Part shown: in pieces, positions 24,221-35,273 of the stretch | Numbering within the stretch: the stretch's first letter is position 1 | Layout: every line of letters starts with the position of its first letter | Assembly (NCBI RefSeq): GCF_002105155.1 | Contig: NW_019029004.1 | Coordinates: 186,001-250,000 of the forward strand | Source of the DNA: Lobosporangium transversale | Taxonomy: Eukaryota > Mortierellomycota > Mortierellomycetes > Mortierellales > Mortierellaceae | Reading direction: 5' to 3' | Length of the DNA stretch: 64,000 nt | Notes under the pieces: model-generated | Database searches by the model: none | Seen by the model: the letters and a program-made list of their open reading frames with translations, nothing else | What the model was told of the DNA's origin: nothing | Translations under genes and position numbers: made by a program

Positions 24221-26774
24221 GTTAACTGGTCATTGTTGGATGTTTTTGGAGATGTCATTGGTTGTTCTGCGTGCGCTCGTGTGAACATGTGCATCGAACA
24301 AACAGTCACCAATGCAGGGGAATGGAAAGCCCCCTCATTTGTGCTCATCGCGCTCGTGCTGAGTGCCTGGAATATCAAATGGAGCGTGTGATCAAATAAA
24401 TATGTTTGTTTTTTGTACATGTAGTTTCTAAAGGTTCGGTCAATGCAGATCAGTCGCGGTAAGATACACATGCATGTTTGCTGTGGGCACAGCACAGACA
24501 ACATGTACATGTACAGTACAGAAAATACGTCTAAGGATGGAATTGGTTCCTCCTGCTCCTGGGACAAGGAAGTTTATTCCATTTCATTGGGGCGGAGAAA
24601 AATTTGGTACGGCATCAGGATGCTGACATCATATTGTACAAATTTATACCGCTGAAATATTAGATCGAATGCAGATCCACCATTTGTACAAAATCCCACG
24701 ACGCCAACACAGATCAACTCCAGAGGACAACAGGATTAAGATGAATTGATAAAGGCATTAGTCATTCAATAATTACCACCTATCTCGATCGGATGGGATA
24801 TTAAGGCGTATATTCTCATTGTTACTCTCAGTAACAGTATACGAGAAAGCTTAACTCTCCCCAACGATGCACTCAGGTTTAACATGAAGGACGAAGTATG
24901 CACAGAAAATAAAGTATTCCTCCATAAGAACAGCCAGCAAGAGTTCAGCAGGAACAGAAGATAAAATTAGAACAACTGATTTTTTTTACTTTTTTTTATT
25001 TTATTGATGCACAATAAAGAAACGCGTTTTCAATATTGAGATCGCGCTCCGCAATATGAATAGCAGCACAAATGGCTCAAATGAGAGCAAGGGAAATACT
25101 ATTATAAAAGAAAAAGAGATAGACAAAAAGAAAAGAGTGGGCAGCGTTATCAAGGAATTACATTTGGAAAATATTTGTATGAAAGGTGAGGAATGTGAGG
25201 CTGAAAACCAAAGACTAGATACTCTGCTCTTGACAGGGAAGAGGCGGGCTATAAACACTACCCAGCCCATCCTTCATTGCCCCATGAGAATGACCATGTA
25301 AATATGATCGCGTAGTGGAATACAAAATTAACTCTTCCTTCTTCAACGGACAATGTTATGCATTGATCATCCCCCCTACATACACGCATATTATACACAG
25401 ACCAGAAAAAGGAGAAAAAAGTTAAAAGAACAAATAATAGGGATTACAAAGGTGAGCACCGTACCTTCAACATGCCTCGAACAAACCATATCCACCAATG
25501 ACCAGAAAAGCCCAGAGAAAGCATTCGATTGCAACCCAAAAAAATCCATCTTAAAAAATAGGGGGAGGGAAAAGATTGAAAACATGTTATGGCAGCAGGG
25601 TAACAAGCGACAGAGCAGGGAATAGACAAAGACAAGTTCAGGTCGATGGAGGAATAGACATGAGAATAGAGCGAATGGTCAGGACAGATGAGAGAGCGGA
25701 GCAGAGTCAGGGTCAAAGTTCGAACAGACCACGCGTGCTTGAGTAAATGTAATGTGCCTCAAAATGGAGGACCCCGGTCCAAGTGTGAAAGTCAATCAGT
25801 CGATTGACTCTAGACTTGTCTACCCTTTATTTTCTCAGGGACAAGAGTTGTTCCCTTTGTCTCTTCATCTTCATCTTCCTCTTTTCTTCTCTTTTCTTTA
25901 TCTCTTACTCTCCATTCTTCAATCAACCTTTGATTTCTTTTCTTTTCTTTTCTTTTCTTTTCCTTTCTTTTTTGCTGTCTGCAACATCCCCAATTATTTC
26001 ACTACATTTTTTTAATCTTTCTTTGTGTGTTTTCTCCTTATCGTTTCTCCCGCCCAGCTTGGCCTAAAAAGTCTTTCTTATCTATCATTGCAACTCGTTC
26101 ACCTGTCTGTAAAGCAACGCTGTCTAGTTCAATTCCATCGCTTCACAAATAATAACACGCGTGCGCTTTTCGTTCGCAGTGTTGAAATATAATTGCTGTG
26201 TATTTGTGCACTTTTATTGTTTGTAAGTTAAAGTTGCAAAACGAATGGACAAAAACAAAAAAAGAGTAATGAAAGTCGACATGCGACATGCATGTTGACT
26301 TTGGCCTGTCTGTCGATCTGGATGCATGAAGAAGAGAGACATCATGATGTATTTTTCTTTTGCTACTGATGCAGAATGGGTCTCATGCATCATGCTGATC
26401 ACGCATGCTCTCCCACGGGCCTTATTGGCTGGTCACTCTTTGCTTGTCTATTCTTTTGCGTGTGTTTCTGTGATATTCCCGCGTTCCTCTAACCCGTGGC
26501 ACTGACCCAAGGCCCTGCGTGGGTGAACTTGTCTGCACTTTTTTTATCTCTCTTTTTTTTTTCCCTCAAAAAAAGTATCTCTTTTTTTTATTTTGCATAA
26601 ACGAGCCTTCTCCAACGCGTCTCTTTCTGTCTCTTACCCTCTCTCACCAGTTTTTCCTTCCTTGTTGACCTACACCTCACAACCGGCAAACGATCTATTA
26701 CTCCAACTCTCTCACACACAACTACATTTTGACTTCTTTTTCGACAACAACTGTGCTTGCTTTTGCTATTCAAT
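24221..26774. other. 2.5-kb divergent intergenic region
   Basis: The region lies between the starts of the PXA gene and the SANT regulator. No gene was recognised. It holds alternating ACATGTACATGTACAG sequence near 24501-24518, a (TTTTC)n tract at 25934-25962 within a longer pyrimidine tract, an imperfect inverted repeat at 26272-26302 among several ATGCATG motifs, and a pyrimidine-rich leader from about 26540. The length fits a long regulatory region for a transcription factor gene. Confidence 0.45.
25934..25962. repeat. (TTTTC)n microsatellite
   Basis: Five to six TTTTC units lie inside a longer pyrimidine-rich tract upstream of the SANT regulator. Confidence 0.8.
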
Positions 26775-29774
26775 ATGACCGATACCCAGCTGTCCACGTC
26801 CGTTATCATTCCTCAGGAACAGCAGCTCTTGATGCTTACCCAAGGTCATCATGTCCCTGTCCAAAAGCAATCGCTGCAACAGCGTCAACAACATCAACAA
26901 AATTTATATTATCACCACCATCACTCTCAGGATCAGCAAGAGCAGCATCTCGATGACACGACACAAGATTTCTTTATACAAGATATGCCAGACAACTCAG
27001 CGGGGATTATCCAAGGGCCACCCACACTCCTACAATTGCAACATACCACAACATCTATACCTCTCGAAGAGGAGCTCAACATCTATGATTATATTCATGC
27101 AAAACAAGAAGATGAGGATGAGCATGACAGTCAAGATCAGGGTCATACCCATGCCCACGAGCGCGACCCTCTATCTGATTCGTTATCATCAAGCATGGCT
27201 GTGGTCGAAGATAACATTTCTCCCCGCCATCACACCACCGTGCGGCAGTCACCTGCTACTTCCCCATCTATCTCCTCACCGGTTCTCTCGGCCCAATCCT
27301 CGTCTTCGCCATTATTGTCGGCATTGTCTCCTTCCTCACCTTGCTCAGAGTCTAGAGCCGAACTTCAAGACGACTACTCAGTAGCAGCAACTGTCAATGA
27401 TGGTCAAACAGAGCAGGACACAGCCTTCCATGAAACGACTCATATCAAGCAGGAAAGCTTGGAAAGTACTTCTCTTCTTGCTCACCATACTGGCTATATG
27501 GATACCTCGATGGAGCTCTACGGATCTACAGATCCGTCACTGATGTCGTCGCAAGCCAGTTTGATGTCACCTCCACCACAGGATCTGTTTAGAGTGCTGA
27601 TGGAGGATTTTCAAGCTCAAGCAGCTATCCAACGCGAAAAGTTTTATTCTGCAACCACAGGGTCTGGGACGGGTATGGACTCGGTCGAATTCTTATTCAA
27701 TGGCCTTCAGTCTCAAGACCGAGTTCAAACGCCTACCGTATCTACTACAACAATGCCGACATCTTTGTCGTCTCAGACGCAGATGAAGTCTACATCAGAC
27801 TACTTGGCAGACGTTAATGGTGTCCATCCTGAGATGTCCTCTTCAAATGCATCAGTGGAACAGGATTCAAGTTACAGCGGCACTCGATCAACTTCTTCCC
27901 CCATAAATATGGACGATCTTTCTCCACCTTCTGTTAACACAAGAGCATCCTTGTCTGCTAATGAGCTTGAAGCAGACATCTCACTTTCGCCAGCATTTAC
28001 AAACTCATCCTCTCTTTCATCAGGCTCAGCTACGCCAGTATTAACATCGTCATTCTCACACTCTTCAAAGACCTCGTCTTACTCTTCAGCACCAAGAGCA
28101 GCCGTCGTTGGCGTAGCATTCACCAGAATTGCCAGTCAGCATTCAAAGACAAACAATCGCGCCAGCAAAGCTAGTGATAGTATGAACATTGATGACAGTC
28201 AAATCTCAATGGTATCCCCAACGTCTCAGCATAGTTTACGGACTACTACAGAACAGCAAACTCGAGGAAGGACAGCAGAAGTGTTCAAGGAAGAAGAGGA
28301 TGATCAATGGCCGGGTTCTAATGTGATCACCATGCAGCCTGCCCCTAGAAAAAAGCGGAAGATGAACCGCAATGCTGAAACTCAATCTCAAGAAGGATCA
28401 CCTAGACTCAACGCTCTGCCTTCGCCCCCCTCCTCGGTGAGGACTACACCCCCTCTGCAACCCATGGCCGTGGACGGGTGCCCGACAATTGATAACTTGA
28501 TTTTGCCCGATGTATGCTCTAGCCAGAACGAGCCCGTCACACCTACATCGCCATTAATGATAAAAATTGAAGCTGATATGGAACCGATATCTACAGCAAA
28601 CCTCAGCTCGACTTCAGGAACAGTAACAGTTACTGACAGGGTTGCAGAAACAATCTCTCTCGCTGAGTCTGCAGAAGTCGAGGTTGGCAAAAAGTCTTCA
28701 CCCACTAATGGTGGTAGCAAACGACCTTGGACGGTTGAGGAAGAAAAGTTGCTGTTGAAGCTTGTTGATGATAAGGCGCCCATCAAGGATATTGCTGAGA
28801 CTCTGAATCGGTCAGTGCATTCTGTTCGTTCTCGCCGACAGGTCTTGACTGACCCTGGCTTCGTCAAAGGTAATGGGCATGCTCAGCCTCGTCGCTCCAA
28901 GCCGGATCCTGCATCCAAGTTGCCCACATACTCTCAAATGGCGTTTTTGTCGCTTGCTCGGTTACCGGAACTTCAAGGAACACTCAATGATGTCGCTAGT
29001 ATGGTGGAGAAGCTCTTCAGCAGACATTTAAACCGTATTCCAAGGACAGGACACAAAAATCTGCAGATCTGGAGGGCTCAGATCTCGGATGCATTGGCAC
29101 ATGAGAAGGGGCATCCTCGACCCAGATTCGAGAGCTTTGGTGTCAAGCGTGGCAGGCAATGGGTCTATCGTCTAACAGATTTCGGCAAGGGTGTCATGAA
29201 GGCAATGGGATGCGTAGATCAGATCTGTGAGGACTTACTAAAGAATAATGAGCTGGCCTATGGTGAAGCAGCTCGTGGACCAGATGGCGAGAGCATTGGG
29301 ACTGGTGGGGCTGATGCCGGATTGGGCCAGGGAAACGGATATGGATACAGCTACTGCCCAGAGACGACCTATAGTAACAATAACACCAGAGTGACGAATG
29401 GTGTGGCTTCAGCGGGCTCCAAGTTTTCATCGTCTCCATCAACTTCTTCATCTCCCAAGGAGATGAGTGCTAAGAGTCTAGCTGTATCGAACGCAATTGC
29501 GAATGCTATGGCGGCTATGGCAGCCGGACTTGCAGCAATGACGGCCGCTGAGGACGAGAAATCTGCTGCTGCTGCTGCTGCCGCTTCTGCAGTTACGATA
29601 GCGGGGGCAGATATCACCATGACGGCTAGTGAGGCTAGTGCTACTGCTTCAGGTTCCTCAAAGAGGACAGGACTTGTAGAGACTTCAAGCGCTACAAAGC
29701 CCAAAGCCTCGGCTTCTACTACTTTTAATACCGCCGTTATATCCGGCGCAACACGTGGAAGAGCTAAAGCATAA
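26775..29774 (+). CDS. SANT/Myb-like transcriptional regulator, intronless
   Basis: A single exon encodes 999 residues from ATG 26775 (CAATATGACC). The N-terminal 640 residues are low complexity: Gln- and His-rich near the start (QQRQQHQQNLYYHHHH), then Ser/Thr/Pro-rich, with a basic NLS-like PRKKRKMNRN near residue 530. A SANT/Myb helix set lies at about 648-700 (RPWTVEEEKLLLKLVDDK, IKDIAETLNRSVHSVRSRRQ). A conserved-looking globular segment at about 717-825 (TYSQMAFLSLARLPELQGTL to RQWVYRLTDFGKGVMKAMG) resembles a winged-helix fold, but I cannot name it. The tail is Ala/Ser-rich. A nuclear DNA-binding regulator is the likely role. Targets are unknown. The neighbours give no clue. Confidence 0.72.
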   Translation: MTDTQLSTSVIIPQEQQLLMLTQGHHVPVQKQSLQQRQQHQQNLYYHHHHSQDQQEQHLDDTTQDFFIQDMPDNSAGIIQGPPTLLQLQHTTTSIPLEEELNIYDYIHAKQEDEDEHDSQDQGHTHAHERDPLSDSLSSSMAVVEDNISPRHHTTVRQSPATSPSISSPVLSAQSSSSPLLSALSPSSPCSESRAELQDDYSVAATVNDGQTEQDTAFHETTHIKQESLESTSLLAHHTGYMDTSMELYGSTDPSLMSSQASLMSPPPQDLFRVLMEDFQAQAAIQREKFYSATTGSGTGMDSVEFLFNGLQSQDRVQTPTVSTTTMPTSLSSQTQMKSTSDYLADVNGVHPEMSSSNASVEQDSSYSGTRSTSSPINMDDLSPPSVNTRASLSANELEADISLSPAFTNSSSLSSGSATPVLTSSFSHSSKTSSYSSAPRAAVVGVAFTRIASQHSKTNNRASKASDSMNIDDSQISMVSPTSQHSLRTTTEQQTRGRTAEVFKEEEDDQWPGSNVITMQPAPRKKRKMNRNAETQSQEGSPRLNALPSPPSSVRTTPPLQPMAVDGCPTIDNLILPDVCSSQNEPVTPTSPLMIKIEADMEPISTANLSSTSGTVTVTDRVAETISLAESAEVEVGKKSSPTNGGSKRPWTVEEEKLLLKLVDDKAPIKDIAETLNRSVHSVRSRRQVLTDPGFVKGNGHAQPRRSKPDPASKLPTYSQMAFLSLARLPELQGTLNDVASMVEKLFSRHLNRIPRTGHKNLQIWRAQISDALAHEKGHPRPRFESFGVKRGRQWVYRLTDFGKGVMKAMGCVDQICEDLLKNNELAYGEAARGPDGESIGTGGADAGLGQGNGYGYSYCPETTYSNNNTRVTNGVASAGSKFSSSPSTSSSPKEMSAKSLAVSNAIANAMAAMAAGLAAMTAAEDEKSAAAAAAASAVTIAGADITMTASEASATASGSSKRTGLVETSSATKPKASASTTFNTAVISGATRGRAKA

Positions 29775-31615
29775 AACAAGAAGCTCAAGTACTAGTTTGT
29801 AGATCTTGAAATGGCTAACAAACGCCTGGCCTTGTACATAAACAAAAATAAAAAATTTTAAGCTCATTATTCTCATTTACACGACATTCTGTTTCAAGAA
29901 TTGTTGGCAATAACGAGCGTGGTGGCGATGCGGTGATGGAAATAAGAGCATTCTAACTTGTCCTATTTCTCTATTTTGTTCTCCAAAATACAACTGAAAA
30001 AAAAAAAAAAAAAAAAAAAATTGAAGCATCAGCACCCTTCATGGATACCGTCCAGGCATCGGCAGAGAAAGGTAACGATGATGTAAAGTAGCAAGGATAA
30101 GTGAGTTGTTCAACTAGGCATTAAGCATGGTGAATCTAAGAAAAGTAAACAAGCCTGAAGGGAAACACAGCTCAAAACAACCCTGAGCGAGTTCAATTAC
30201 AACTATTTCAACAGCCGCAACGGCAGCAGAGTAGCAAGAAAAACTGAAGACTACTGATTAAATTGAATGCTGACATTCCAATGCCACCTGTGCCTAGAGT
30301 TGTTAACGTGCTTGGATACATCTCAGTTGTCCTGGTTGGGCGATGGGTTCGAATAAAAAGTTTGGATAACCCCAATTGAAGTACAGGTTAATTAAACAAA
30401 ATTAGGTCTTCACAGGCGACTGTGGAGTAGAGGAGAAAAGAGCATTTCTGTCCTTGTGTATTACTTTAAGGTTTCTCTCTGTTCCACTCGCCATTCGCCG
30501 ATGGAGTAGAATTCCTTCCTCCTTCCTTCTCCACATGTCAAAAAGGATTTGAGAGCTCTCGTAAACAGGCAAAGCAAGTTGGGGATCGCCTATTGCTGCT
30601 GGATGTACAACAGCTGTGGTAGTTGTTTTCTTATTGGAACTTTGTACACATCAATCTAATGGTTGTTGAAACTTGTAGGCATAGAAGTTAAGATAGTAAA
30701 TATTTCTGGACGTTAAAAAAAAAAAAAAAAAAAAAAGAGTAAAGACCATTTGTCTTTACCCCTCGGCTGTGCTTGTAGCGAAGGGCATGACTTGTTCAAA
30801 GATAAATTACATTGCAGAAGCATGTGCTTGTTTTTTATTGCTGTTGTTAATAATAATAAAGTGCTTTCTCGTAACACGGAACACAAAGAACAAGGAAGCT
30901 GACTTGGGCGTAAACAAAAAAAAGAGAGCACTGTCTGTCAATCCATGGAGGATGAAGAAAGCAACACATCATACAGAAAATGCACTCATCCAAACACCAC
31001 AAGGAAACATTAAGACATGTCAGCATGTATCTAAGCAAAAAAAAAAAAAAGAGCCCTTGGACATTGGCAACAAGTAAAATGACATGGGGCATTGGTTTTA
31101 CTAGTTTGCTCTTTCTAGTTCTTATTACTTTAGTCATCCTCCTTTGTGGGTCTTCTTCTTTCTCTCTTTCTTGGTATTTTTTCTTTTTTTTTCTCTTTTT
31201 TTTTTCTTCATCTCATCGATTCTTAAACCTCATTTCAACAAACCTACTTTAATGCACGAGACCATAAACAGGGTAAAGTAATTAATTTATCCACTGGCTG
31301 AATTTTTCTCCACACATTGTCTCCTTTTCCCCCAAAATGAGCACTGTTTTAATCGAGAGCCAGCACTGCAAAAAACGCAACTCTTAATGCACTTGCTCTC
31401 ACTCATTCCGCAACGGTCAGAATTGTCCAATGCATTCATTGCTTGGTGTGTCATTCCAACCGGACGCGTTCCTGAAAAAAAGGTAGAAAAAATGACTGAC
31501 ATTTAGTCTTATTGATGGCATTCTTACTTCAGCATACGTAGCATAGCGAAACAGTAAAGCAGACGTCAACACAGAAACAACGGCAACAAGTGCAGTAAAA
31601 AAAAGTCAATTTAGT
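29775..31615. other. 1.8-kb intergenic region
   Basis: No gene was recognised. It holds an A-rich 3' end of the SANT gene (AATAAAAAATTTT near 29850), A24 near 29997-30020, an A run near 30716-30736, T-rich tracts at 31170-31210, and the A-rich leader of the coiled-coil gene. Confidence 0.45.
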
Positions 31616-34456
31616 ATGACCGTCGAGACTCCGGAAGCAGTCGCTGAGGTGCAAGAGGTCAAGGACACATCTACCACTAAATCACAAACCATCCCTGCAA
31701 CCGATTCAACCAACTATGATATTGAGGTTGAGAATCTCTCTCTGTCTGAAGCAATCGTTGCTATTGGAAACGATGCTTTAGCCAATGGATCATCAACCAC
31801 AACTGCCTCGACTTCTCCAAGCACGCCGTCAGGCACTGTAACCCCTTCGTCTGCATCAGTGACAACCTTGGACGATGATAACGACATTGAAAATAATGAT
31901 GACGATAGCTCCGATGTCTTTCAAGACGCTGTGGACGAGCTGCCGGCGACACGCAAGCTTCACCAGCGATTGTCCCAGTACTTGCCTCAAAGCCGTCAAG
32001 TAGAAGAATGGGAGCAGATCATGCAAGACTGGGAACGTGTCATGGCAGAGAAACGGATCCAGGATGCCAAGCTCAACCTAGTTGAACAAGAAAACAAGCG
32101 TATGAGGGCTCAAGTGCAAGATCTGGAGGCTTCCAAGGCAGAGCTCGAGAAAGAATACTCAGAAAAGCTGAATAAGCTAGAAGTGGCTAATAAGGAATTG
32201 GTTAACAAGACCAAAGACCCAGCCAAGGAAACTGTGGCGCTTAAGAGCCAATTGGAGGAAGCAGACGCCGAGAAAGAGTTGTTCAAATTGATGCTGGAAG
32301 AAACTGAAGGAGAAAAGAAGCGAATCGAGCTGAGGGCAGTACAGCTGGAGAAGGAGAAAGATCAATGGGGCACTAAAGCCCAAAAAATCAATGCGCTCAA
32401 GAACAGACTGAGACTTCGGTCAGCTCAATTCCAGTTACTGTCAACATCGACATCTGCGCTTTTAGCACAGATCGATGGAACCAAGCCAGACAAGGAGCGG
32501 AAGCGATTGATGGATCAAGTCATAACACTTGAATCAGACCGTTCACGGTTAGCAGCCATGGTGAAGGACACCATAAACTCTACTACTGAGATGACTCCTT
32601 CGGGTTCAACAGCAGTAGATGTCTCCACACTCTCGAATGAGGAGCTCGTGAACGAGAACATGAAACTGAGCAACGAGTTACAGATGGCTAAGGTTGAGTG
32701 TTCGCTTCTGCAGCGCCGCATTGAAGCTTTTGAGGTGACGTTACATGACGTCCGTGTTGCACTCGCCAATTCAGAAGCTCATGCGGAGAATCTCGAGATG
32801 AAGAAGTACGACCTTCAAGACAAGCTCGCTGCTGCAGAGGGCAACTTGGATCGCGCTAGAATCGAGTCGACCAAGTATCAAGCCTTGCACAAGGAAATGT
32901 TGGAGAAGAATGATAAGCTCGACCGAGAAATGCAGGTCGTCAAGGCACGCTTTGAGGCCAAAGACCGTGTGTTGGTCACCACCCAGAAGCAGCTGGCTGC
33001 TGCTAAGGCAGATGGTGGCCTCTTAAAGACCATTCGGCGGGAGCTCGAGTCCGTGTTGTTTGACTACAACACAGTGGTGCAGCACTTTATGGACATCCAG
33101 GTCCAGGCTATCGCCGCCAAGTCTCTGGCCAATAATCTAAAGCGTAAGAACAATGAGCTTCAGGCCCAACTAACACATTATCGATCCATGCTGCTCGGTA
33201 TCAAGTCCTTCAATAACAATGATCCCATCAAGTCGCCCACCGTCACCACACTCCGGTCCGAGTTCCGTGTGTTATTGGAGAAGATCCAAGAGGAACACAA
33301 TGCCCAGGTGGATAAGGAACGTGCAGATAGGTCGAAGGCGCAAGACTGGAATCGAAAGCTACGAATGGAGAAAGACTTTATGAAGCTGGAACTTCAGAAT
33401 CAGATCGAGAAATGGAGGCGTGTCTCAATTTATTGGGAAGACAAATGGCGCAAGACTGCCAATGATTTGCATGAGGCTGTAACAAGCGGTACTACCTCCG
33501 ATGTTCTGTTTGAAATTGCTTCCGCACATCCTAATCTTCAACAAACAGGCGCCACACCACCATCTGTGCTCTCGTCCCCTAGGCCCAGCCAAAGCTTGAC
33601 CAATAGTGCCGCGGCTGCTAAGAGACGTTCACTCGCTATTTTGACAAGTATCGGCGGTGGCAGCAGTAGTACTAATAGCGTGGGACCAAATGACGCGCCA
33701 ATGACACCTTCAGCTATGAAACAACAAATAATGGAAAGTAAACTGCGCTCTGCAGGTAGCAGCAATAGTGGGGGATCGGGTTTGCATTCACGCCAGAACA
33801 GCAGCTCTCTTTTCCAAGCATCTCCTAGCTTCGCATCCTTGATCAACGCCAACCCGCCAGTGACCGCCATCTCCTCGCCGCCTCTTCCTGCCAACACAAG
33901 TCCTTCGACTGCCACACTGACTGTAGGCGCTATTACAGAATCTATTACAGACCTAGTCTCGAGCGTGAAACCGTTCTTAAGCCGCAGCATTTCTCAGACC
34001 AGCAGTAATAGCAGCACCAGTCCTACTGGAGCACCCAGCTCGCTCATCGGTAGTGTTGGTACGGGCCGCGGTAGGAGTAACAGCGTCACGTTTAACCCAC
34101 TTAGTCACAATCCAGGCCCCTTGAGCCCATCTTCAAGGTTGGCTGCAGCCTCAACTCTCAGGACTCCTATTGCAGCAGGATTACCTGCCAACGTTACAGG
34201 AGTAGGCGCAAAGGGCAACACGTCTGTTTCCAAAACATCCTTACGATCCAGGTCCATGGCCACCTCAGCAATTGGAACTGCACGCTCACAGGCACTCCAA
34301 GCCAATATATCAAGCTCAAGTACAGTGACACTGGCTAGCAGAGATGCACAAACGCGTGCAAGCGCCAGTATTTCATCCATGGGACGGTCAGTCGATCAGG
34401 CACTCAGCGAGTCAGAGCAGCTGAAGGCGGATGTGAGAAGAATGTTGAACCGATGA
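31616..34456 (+). CDS. Large coiled-coil protein of unknown function, intronless
   Basis: A single exon encodes 946 residues from ATG 31616. Residues 1-100 are acidic and Ser/Thr-rich (DDDNDIENNDDDSSDVFQDA). From about 120 to 620 the sequence is almost continuous heptad-type coiled coil with many Glu, Lys, Leu and Gln. Conserved-looking segments include RRELESVLFDYNTVVQHFMD and EKWRRVSIYWEDKWRKTAND. From 640 to the end it is Ser/Thr/Pro/Ala-rich and disordered. The last residues (SESEQLKADVRRMLNR) may form a short helix. This layout is typical of cytoskeletal, polarisome or spindle scaffolds, but no family was recognised and no function is claimed. It is convergent with the OSGIN-like gene. 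Confidence 0.72.
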   Translation: MTVETPEAVAEVQEVKDTSTTKSQTIPATDSTNYDIEVENLSLSEAIVAIGNDALANGSSTTTASTSPSTPSGTVTPSSASVTTLDDDNDIENNDDDSSDVFQDAVDELPATRKLHQRLSQYLPQSRQVEEWEQIMQDWERVMAEKRIQDAKLNLVEQENKRMRAQVQDLEASKAELEKEYSEKLNKLEVANKELVNKTKDPAKETVALKSQLEEADAEKELFKLMLEETEGEKKRIELRAVQLEKEKDQWGTKAQKINALKNRLRLRSAQFQLLSTSTSALLAQIDGTKPDKERKRLMDQVITLESDRSRLAAMVKDTINSTTEMTPSGSTAVDVSTLSNEELVNENMKLSNELQMAKVECSLLQRRIEAFEVTLHDVRVALANSEAHAENLEMKKYDLQDKLAAAEGNLDRARIESTKYQALHKEMLEKNDKLDREMQVVKARFEAKDRVLVTTQKQLAAAKADGGLLKTIRRELESVLFDYNTVVQHFMDIQVQAIAAKSLANNLKRKNNELQAQLTHYRSMLLGIKSFNNNDPIKSPTVTTLRSEFRVLLEKIQEEHNAQVDKERADRSKAQDWNRKLRMEKDFMKLELQNQIEKWRRVSIYWEDKWRKTANDLHEAVTSGTTSDVLFEIASAHPNLQQTGATPPSVLSSPRPSQSLTNSAAAAKRRSLAILTSIGGGSSSTNSVGPNDAPMTPSAMKQQIMESKLRSAGSSNSGGSGLHSRQNSSSLFQASPSFASLINANPPVTAISSPPLPANTSPSTATLTVGAITESITDLVSSVKPFLSRSISQTSSNSSTSPTGAPSSLIGSVGTGRGRSNSVTFNPLSHNPGPLSPSSRLAAASTLRTPIAAGLPANVTGVGAKGNTSVSKTSLRSRSMATSAIGTARSQALQANISSSSTVTLASRDAQTRASASISSMGRSVDQALSESEQLKADVRRMLNR

Positions 34457-35273
34457 AAAGGGAAGGAAAAAAGGGGAAAAGAAGAAGTGAGGAATGCGAT
34501 AAAAGATCATCATGGAGGTCCAAAGTGGGCGTCGAAAAGATGTAGATACATACATATACATATCATACCAATAAACCATTAACACTTTAGCTGAAGGAAA
34601 TATGGAATGTTGACAATTTCTTGGATGATGGCATATGTTTACTTTAATAGCGAGCGTTTTTTTTTTTTTTTTTTTTTTTTTTTGTTATATTTAATTCGCG
34701 GGCCCACGGCTGATGCCTTAAGATGCTTTGGTCCTCCGTAAAGATGCGTTCCACACTATCTCACTATATGTATATACCTTATGGGAAAATGGCTAAATAA
34801 AAATAAAAATAAAAAAAAAAAGACTTTGGTACGAGATGAATATTCGGTCTCATGGAGAGAATAAGCTCCACAACATAAGCTCACTTTGTCTCCTTTTTCT
34901 TCATAAATATGTTCATAAAACCTTATCCACGTCCTCTATCAAGGGCTCCACGCGTTTATTTCCCATTTATTTATGTCGCCAGTCGTAGTTCAACGATGAC
35001 CTCAATTATAGGAGTCGCCGCCAAACAGGGTATCAGCTCGCCTATCGCAGTTGAAGTTGTCAACCCCACAGTCGAGAGCTAGATCTTCCTTAACACGTTA
35101 CCCCATTCAGATAGACCGATTTTCCATAATACTGCTGCATATAGGCACTTGATATCCTTTTCAAATTGAGATATATACATCTTATGGCCCATGACGAATT
35201 GAATCTTTCTATGGTCATTAGTTTCAGTTATATGGTCGAATCCTTTGCTCTAGTCTATTTTTCTTTTTATTCT
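34457..35273. other. Convergent 3' region
   Basis: This lies between the ends of the coiled-coil gene and the OSGIN-like gene. It contains AATAAA at 34570-34575, a T run at about 34657-34683 and an A-rich stretch at 34797-34820. No exon was seen. Confidence 0.5.

Noticed and set aside
24115-24567. 150-codon minus-strand frame overlapping the PXA gene start
   Set aside because: It is out of frame with the PXA exon, has no domain and has weak composition.
26757-26774. Upstream TTG start for the SANT regulator
   Set aside because: The first ATG at 26775 has a good context. A non-ATG start six codons earlier is not needed.
26851-27384. 177-codon second frame inside the SANT regulator
   Set aside because: It is shifted relative to the regulator frame and made of Ser, Ile and His from its repetitive codons. 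It is a shadow frame.
30343-30352. GGTTCGAAT resembling a tRNA B box
   Set aside because: No A box or cloverleaf could be built around it.
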